DNA of 64,000 bases from assembly GCF_023073315.1 (NCBI RefSeq), contig NZ_JADPJH010000034.1, positions 595,811-659,810 on the forward strand. Direction: 5' to 3'. Source of the stretch: Bradyrhizobium sp. 1 (GTDB taxonomy: Bacteria; Pseudomonadota; Alphaproteobacteria; Rhizobiales; Xanthobacteraceae). Within the stretch, counting starts at the first letter, position 1; each line of letters starts with the position of its first letter. Made by a program: the position numbers and the translations under genes. The notes under the pieces are model-generated. The model was not told the origin of the DNA. It searched no databases and saw only the letters and a program-made list of their open reading frames with translations. This document shows positions 60,646 to 64,000 of the stretch, piece after piece.

Positions 60646-61686
60646 ATGCCCATGCACACCCAATCCCGACGCAGCGTCTTGAAATCCGGCGTGGCTCTCG
60701 CCGCAACTCTCGCGGCTCCGGCACGGCTACGCGCCGCGCCCAGGGAGATCGTCATCGGCGGCCCAGCCGGCGCCGCAAAATATTTCAATGCCGATCTGTT
60801 TCCGGTGCTGGAGAAGAAGCTCGACTGCAAGGTGCTCTACGAAGGCACCAACTCGCTGACGAATTTGCAGAAGATGCAGGCCGACAAGGCCGCGCCAAAG
60901 ATCTCCGTCGTTATCATGGACGATCCCGTGATGCTGCCGGCGGCGGCTGAGGGACTCATCACCAAGATGTCGGCATCGTCCATCGCCAATCTCGGCAAGC
61001 TCGTGGACGGCTCGGTGCATCAGGACGGCATGTGGGCGAACTACCAGCGGCCCTGGGCCGGCATCGCCTATTCAACCAAGCGCATGAAGACCCCGCCCGC
61101 CAAATGGTCCGATCTGTGGGACGCGAAATATGCCTCCAAGGTCATCGTGCCGTCACTCTCCAACACCGAAGGTTTTTGGACGCTGCTTGCGGCCGCGCAT
61201 CTCGAGACTGGAAAACCCTACAAGGAGGCGCAGTACGAGATCGACGCCGCCTTCAAGAAGGCGAAGGAGCTGAAGGCGAATTTGCTGAACGTCTATACCA
61301 ACGCGCCGCAGGCGATCAATCTGATGGAGCAGGGCGAGGCCTGGATGATCGGCGGCCAGTTTTCCGCCTACACGCTGATCCGCAAGGCGGAGGGCTCGCC
61401 GGTCGATCTCGCCGTGCCGCAGGACGGCGGCTTTGCGATGCCCTCAGGCATCGCGAAGGTAGCGGGCGCACCGGCCGGCGATCTCGCGGATGCCGCGATC
61501 GACTTCTTCCTCAGCCCGGAGGCGCAGACCATCCTTGCCGACAAGGCGTTTGTCGCGCCGACCAACAAGGGCACGCCAACCCCGGCGGGCTTCCCCGATC
61601 CCGCTTCGCTATTTGCGCCGGACTGGGCGTTCGTCGCCAAGAACCGCGCCGGCTGGGTCGACCGCTGGAGCAAGGAGATGACATGA
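60646..61686 (+). CDS. ABC transporter substrate-binding protein (PotD-like)
   Basis: A 346-residue periplasmic binding protein. A Tat signal is likely (QSRRSVLKSGVALAATLAA). The mature body has the PotD-like pattern VLYEGTNSLTNLQKMQADKA, a WANYQRPWAGIAYSTKRM hinge and WSDLWDAKYASKVIVPS. It captures a small organic compound (polyamine-like family; true ligand unknown) for the following genes. Two starts 6 bp apart (60646, 60652). Its stop overlaps the ATPase start (ATGA). Confidence 0.88.
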   Translation: MPMHTQSRRSVLKSGVALAATLAAPARLRAAPREIVIGGPAGAAKYFNADLFPVLEKKLDCKVLYEGTNSLTNLQKMQADKAAPKISVVIMDDPVMLPAAAEGLITKMSASSIANLGKLVDGSVHQDGMWANYQRPWAGIAYSTKRMKTPPAKWSDLWDAKYASKVIVPSLSNTEGFWTLLAAAHLETGKPYKEAQYEIDAAFKKAKELKANLLNVYTNAPQAINLMEQGEAWMIGGQFSAYTLIRKAEGSPVDLAVPQDGGFAMPSGIAKVAGAPAGDLADAAIDFFLSPEAQTILADKAFVAPTNKGTPTPAGFPDPASLFAPDWAFVAKNRAGWVDRWSKEMT

Positions 61687-62762
61687 GCGAGGGCAGCCCG
61701 CATCTCGTCGTCGGCGGCGTCTCCAAGCGCTACGGGCCGACGACGGTGCTCGATCACATCGACCTCACCATCCGCCGCGGCGAGCTGGTGACGCTGCTCG
61801 GCCCCTCCGGCTGCGGCAAGACCACCCTGCTCCGCGCCATTGCGGGGCTCGCGCAACCCGATACAGGCAAGGTCGAGCTCGCCGGCCGCGACATCACCAA
61901 CGTACCGCCGCACAAGCGCAATGTCGGCGTCGTGTTCCAGAGCTACGCGCTGTTTCCGCATCTCACCGTCGCCGGCAATGTCGCGTTCGGACTGAAAGTG
62001 CGCGGCATGGCCAGGCGCGAGATCGACATCGCGGTCGAGCGTGCGCTGTCGCTGGTCAAGCTCGGTCATCTCGCTGGCAGGCGCATCTCGGCGCTATCAG
62101 GGGGGCAGCAGCAGCGCGTCGCGCTGGCGCGTGCCATCGCGGTCGAGCCCGATGTGCTGCTGTTCGACGAGGCACTCTCCGCGCTCGATCGCAAGCTGCG
62201 CGAGGAGATGCAGGTCGAGCTGCGCCGCCTGCTCCAGGAGGTGAAGGCGACCGCGATCTTCGTGACCCACGACCAGGACGAAGCGCTGACCATGTCCGAC
62301 CGCGTCGCGGTGATGAACAAGGGCCGTATCGAGCAGCTCGCCGAGCCGCGCGAATTGTATCTACGGCCTGCAAGCCTGTTCGCGCTCAACTTCGTCGGGC
62401 TGTCGACGCGGATCTCGGGCACTGTGCTTTCCGCTGACAATGGCAAGGTCCACGTCGAGACCAAGGTCGGCCGCCTCTCGGCGCTCGGCAGTTTCCAGGC
62501 GGGCTCCCCCGTCATCGTTGCCGCGCGGCCGGAGCAGCTTCGGATCGGTGGCGGAGGTGAGACGAATTCGGCTTCAGGCCGCGTCCGCTCCGTGGTGTTC
62601 CAGGGCTCGCGCACGCTGGTCGAGGTCGATGCCGGCGCCGGTGAAAGCCTGCTCGCCGAACTCTCCGGGCGCGACGGCGCGATCCCTGATGTGCACGACG
62701 AAATCCGCCTGAGCTGGCCTGTGACCGAGACCTTTGCGTTTCCGATGGAAGCGCAGGCATGA
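61683..62762 (+). CDS. ABC transporter ATP-binding protein (PotA-like)
   Basis: A 359-residue ATPase with a C-terminal TOBE domain. Walker A is GPSGCGKT (40-47), Q-loop VVFQSYALFPH, signature ALSGGQQQRVALARA, Walker B VLLFDEALSALD, and H-loop FVTHDQDEAL. TOBE-2 spans about 270-350. Note EALSALD in place of the usual EPLSALD. ATGA overlaps at both ends couple it to the binding protein and permease. Confidence 0.93.
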   Translation: MSEGSPHLVVGGVSKRYGPTTVLDHIDLTIRRGELVTLLGPSGCGKTTLLRAIAGLAQPDTGKVELAGRDITNVPPHKRNVGVVFQSYALFPHLTVAGNVAFGLKVRGMARREIDIAVERALSLVKLGHLAGRRISALSGGQQQRVALARAIAVEPDVLLFDEALSALDRKLREEMQVELRRLLQEVKATAIFVTHDQDEALTMSDRVAVMNKGRIEQLAEPRELYLRPASLFALNFVGLSTRISGTVLSADNGKVHVETKVGRLSALGSFQAGSPVIVAARPEQLRIGGGGETNSASGRVRSVVFQGSRTLVEVDAGAGESLLAELSGRDGAIPDVHDEIRLSWPVTETFAFPMEAQA

Positions 62763-63622
62763 CCGAGGCGGCCCTTTCCGCACCGGTCGCGTCGCCCAAG
62801 GTCGACCGAGAACGGTTGACCGCGATCGGCTTCGTGCTGCCCTCCTTCGTCATCATCGCCGGCGTGTTCGCGCTGCCGCTGGTGCTCCTGCTCGGCGTCA
62901 GCTTCGTTGATGCGAATGGGCTGACCTTTGCCAACTACAAGCGCTTGCTCGGCGCGCCCTATTACCTCTGGGTGATCTGGAATTCGCTGCGGCTGGGATT
63001 GCTGACCACGCTGATCGCCTTCCTGATCAGCTATCCCGCCGCGTTTGCGCTGGCGCGGGCCCGCGGACCCTTGCGCTCGCTGCTGCTGGCGACGTTGTTC
63101 CTGCCGCTTGCGGCCAGCGTCATCGTGAAAGCTTTTGCCTGGACGATCCTGCTGCGCAGCGACGGCATCGTCAACGAGACGCTGATCGCGCTCGGCATCA
63201 TCGAAGACCCGATCCGGATGATCTTCACCGAGACCGCGTTGATCGTCGGCGCCGTCAATATCTTCCTGCCTTTCATGATCCTGCCGATCTACGCCATCGT
63301 CGCGCAGCTCGATTCCCGCTATGCGGAGGCCGCAGCCACGCTCGGGGCGTCGCCGGTCGTGACGTTCTTCCGCGTGATCCTGCCGCTGACCTTGCCCGGC
63401 ATCATCGCGGGCGTCGCGCTGGCGTTCTCGCTGTCGGTCTCCGCTTATGTGGTGCCGACGCTGCTGATCGGCGAAAAATATCCGACGCTCGCGACCACGA
63501 TCGCAAAAGCTTATCTGCTGGCGCGCGAACCCGGCTTCGGCGCTGCCGCCGGCGTCGTGCTGCTGGCAATCGCGATTGCCGTCGTTGCGCTGAGCGCGCG
63601 CCTGTCGCGGGAGCCGAAGTGA
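62759..63622 (+). CDS. ABC transporter permease (PotB-like)
   Basis: A 287-residue permease with about six helices. The EAA loop is YAEAAATLGASPVVTFFRVILPLTLPG (about 184-210). N-terminal FVLPSFVIIAGVFALPLVLLL is the first helix. Coupled to both neighbours by ATGA overlaps. Confidence 0.92.
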   Translation: MTEAALSAPVASPKVDRERLTAIGFVLPSFVIIAGVFALPLVLLLGVSFVDANGLTFANYKRLLGAPYYLWVIWNSLRLGLLTTLIAFLISYPAAFALARARGPLRSLLLATLFLPLAASVIVKAFAWTILLRSDGIVNETLIALGIIEDPIRMIFTETALIVGAVNIFLPFMILPIYAIVAQLDSRYAEAAATLGASPVVTFFRVILPLTLPGIIAGVALAFSLSVSAYVVPTLLIGEKYPTLATTIAKAYLLAREPGFGAAAGVVLLAIAIAVVALSARLSREPK

Positions 63623-64000
63623 TGACGCGCGCCGCAATCATCGTCTGCTGGGTCATGGCGATCGGACTGGCGCTGTTCCTGATCGCGCCATTGCTGGTAA
63701 TCGCAGCCGCGAGCTTCTCGCCGACGCCGGTGTTCGACCTGCCGCTGACGGGGGCATCGACGCGGTGGTACGGCAAGATAGGCCGGCTCGACGGCTTCTG
63801 GCCGTCGCTGCTGCTGTCGCTTGAGATCGCGCTGTTCTCGACCGCGATCTCATTGGTCTGCGGCACGCTCGCGGCCATCGCGATCGCGCGCGGAAAACTA
63901 CCGGGCGCAAATGTCTTTGCCACCGCGCTGGTCTCGCCGCTGATGATGCCTGGCCTCGTGCTCGGCATCGCGCTGTTGCAGGGGTTTCGTGCGGTCGGAT
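63622..64000 (+). CDS. ABC transporter permease (PotC-like), partial
   Basis: The first 126 codons of the second permease, cut by the window end. It begins MTRAAIIVCWVMAIGLALFLIAPLLVI (first helix), followed by SFSPTPVFDLPLTGASTRWYGKI, the extracytoplasmic segment typical of PotC-type permeases, and helix pair LEIALFSTAISLVCGTLAAIAIA. The ATG overlaps the stop of the previous gene. Confidence 0.88.
   Translation, partial: MTRAAIIVCWVMAIGLALFLIAPLLVIAAASFSPTPVFDLPLTGASTRWYGKIGRLDGFWPSLLLSLEIALFSTAISLVCGTLAAIAIARGKLPGANVFATALVSPLMMPGLVLGIALLQGFRAVG

Noticed and set aside
61032..61682. Long 5' extension of the PotA-like ATPase frame
   Set aside because: This part overlaps the substrate-binding gene out of frame and has no ABC sequence. 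The real start is the ATG at 61683, coupled to the previous stop.
1..64000. CRISPR arrays, tRNA/rRNA genes, insertion sequences, prophage
   Set aside because: The only tandem array (17-bp units at 22481) has no spacers. No cloverleaf, transposase, integrase or phage structural gene was recognised by eye; a tRNAscan/Infernal run could still find something I missed.

Overview
The window reads as a chromosomal segment of a high-GC alphaproteobacterium, most likely Bradyrhizobium or a close Nitrobacteraceae relative. The basis is the high GC content, the order pckA ... chvI-chvG-hprK-EIIA(Man)-HPr, the PadR-linked beta-oxidation operon, and many short palindromic intergenic repeats of kinds I remember from Bradyrhizobium genomes. 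I could not run a search, so the genus is an inference. I found no rRNA, tRNA, CRISPR array, transposase or phage genes. Coding density is high and nearly all genes are intact.

Layout. 1-5.9 kb: AmpG-like permease, secreted PAN-domain protein, glutamate-cysteine ligase, a divergent MarR regulator / beta-class GST pair with two operator-like palindromes, and two very small membrane ORFs lying between near-identical terminator hairpins. 5.9-12.5 kb: a fatty-acid beta-oxidation operon on the minus strand (NTF2-like, acyl-CoA dehydrogenase, thiolase, FadJ-type fusion) facing a divergent PadR gene with a 34-bp palindrome. 12.5-13.6 kb: a Xre/MbcA-RES toxin-antitoxin pair. 13.8-17.3 kb: a large PodJ-like polar scaffold with Sel1 repeats. 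17.7-22.3 kb: TauE-family exporter coupled to a TIGR02186-like protein, an MBL hydrolase, an EamA exporter with a divergent LysR gene, and a small secreted protein. 22.4-27.7 kb: glycogen phosphorylase preceded by a 17-bp tandem repeat, a thioesterase and PEP carboxykinase. 28-35.9 kb: a TPR-CHAT peptidase, a HugZ-like protein, then the ChvI/ChvG two-component system co-directional with HprK, EIIA(Man) and HPr. This links envelope stress sensing with the nitrogen PTS. 35.9-45.7 kb: GT39 transferase, LepA, an SRPBCC protein, a class C beta-lactamase-like hydrolase, a racemase, small membrane proteins, an amidase and a GNAT enzyme. 45.7-51.5 kb: an acyl-CoA dehydrogenase-fold enzyme, a chemoreceptor, and a PAS-GGDEF-EAL protein with a degenerate GGDEF motif. 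51.8-55.8 kb: MepA, a small periplasmic protein and modABC.

55.7-59.6 kb holds the most interesting segment. It is a minus-strand cassette of a PmtA-like phospholipid methyltransferase, a DedA protein, a small membrane protein, a PlcP-like phospholipase/phosphoesterase and an Agt-like GT4 glycosyltransferase. Together these could make phosphatidylcholine, degrade phospholipid to diacylglycerol and glycosylate it, that is, remodel membrane lipids. The cassette is bracketed by two direct copies (69 and 68 bp) of the 3' end of modC. The last ~35 codons of the glycosyltransferase are antisense to modC, so the segment looks inserted or rearranged. 59.7-64 kb: a GntR regulator with two identical TGTGCACA-centred palindromes, divergent from a Tat-exported, PotD-like ABC uptake operon whose second permease runs off the window end.
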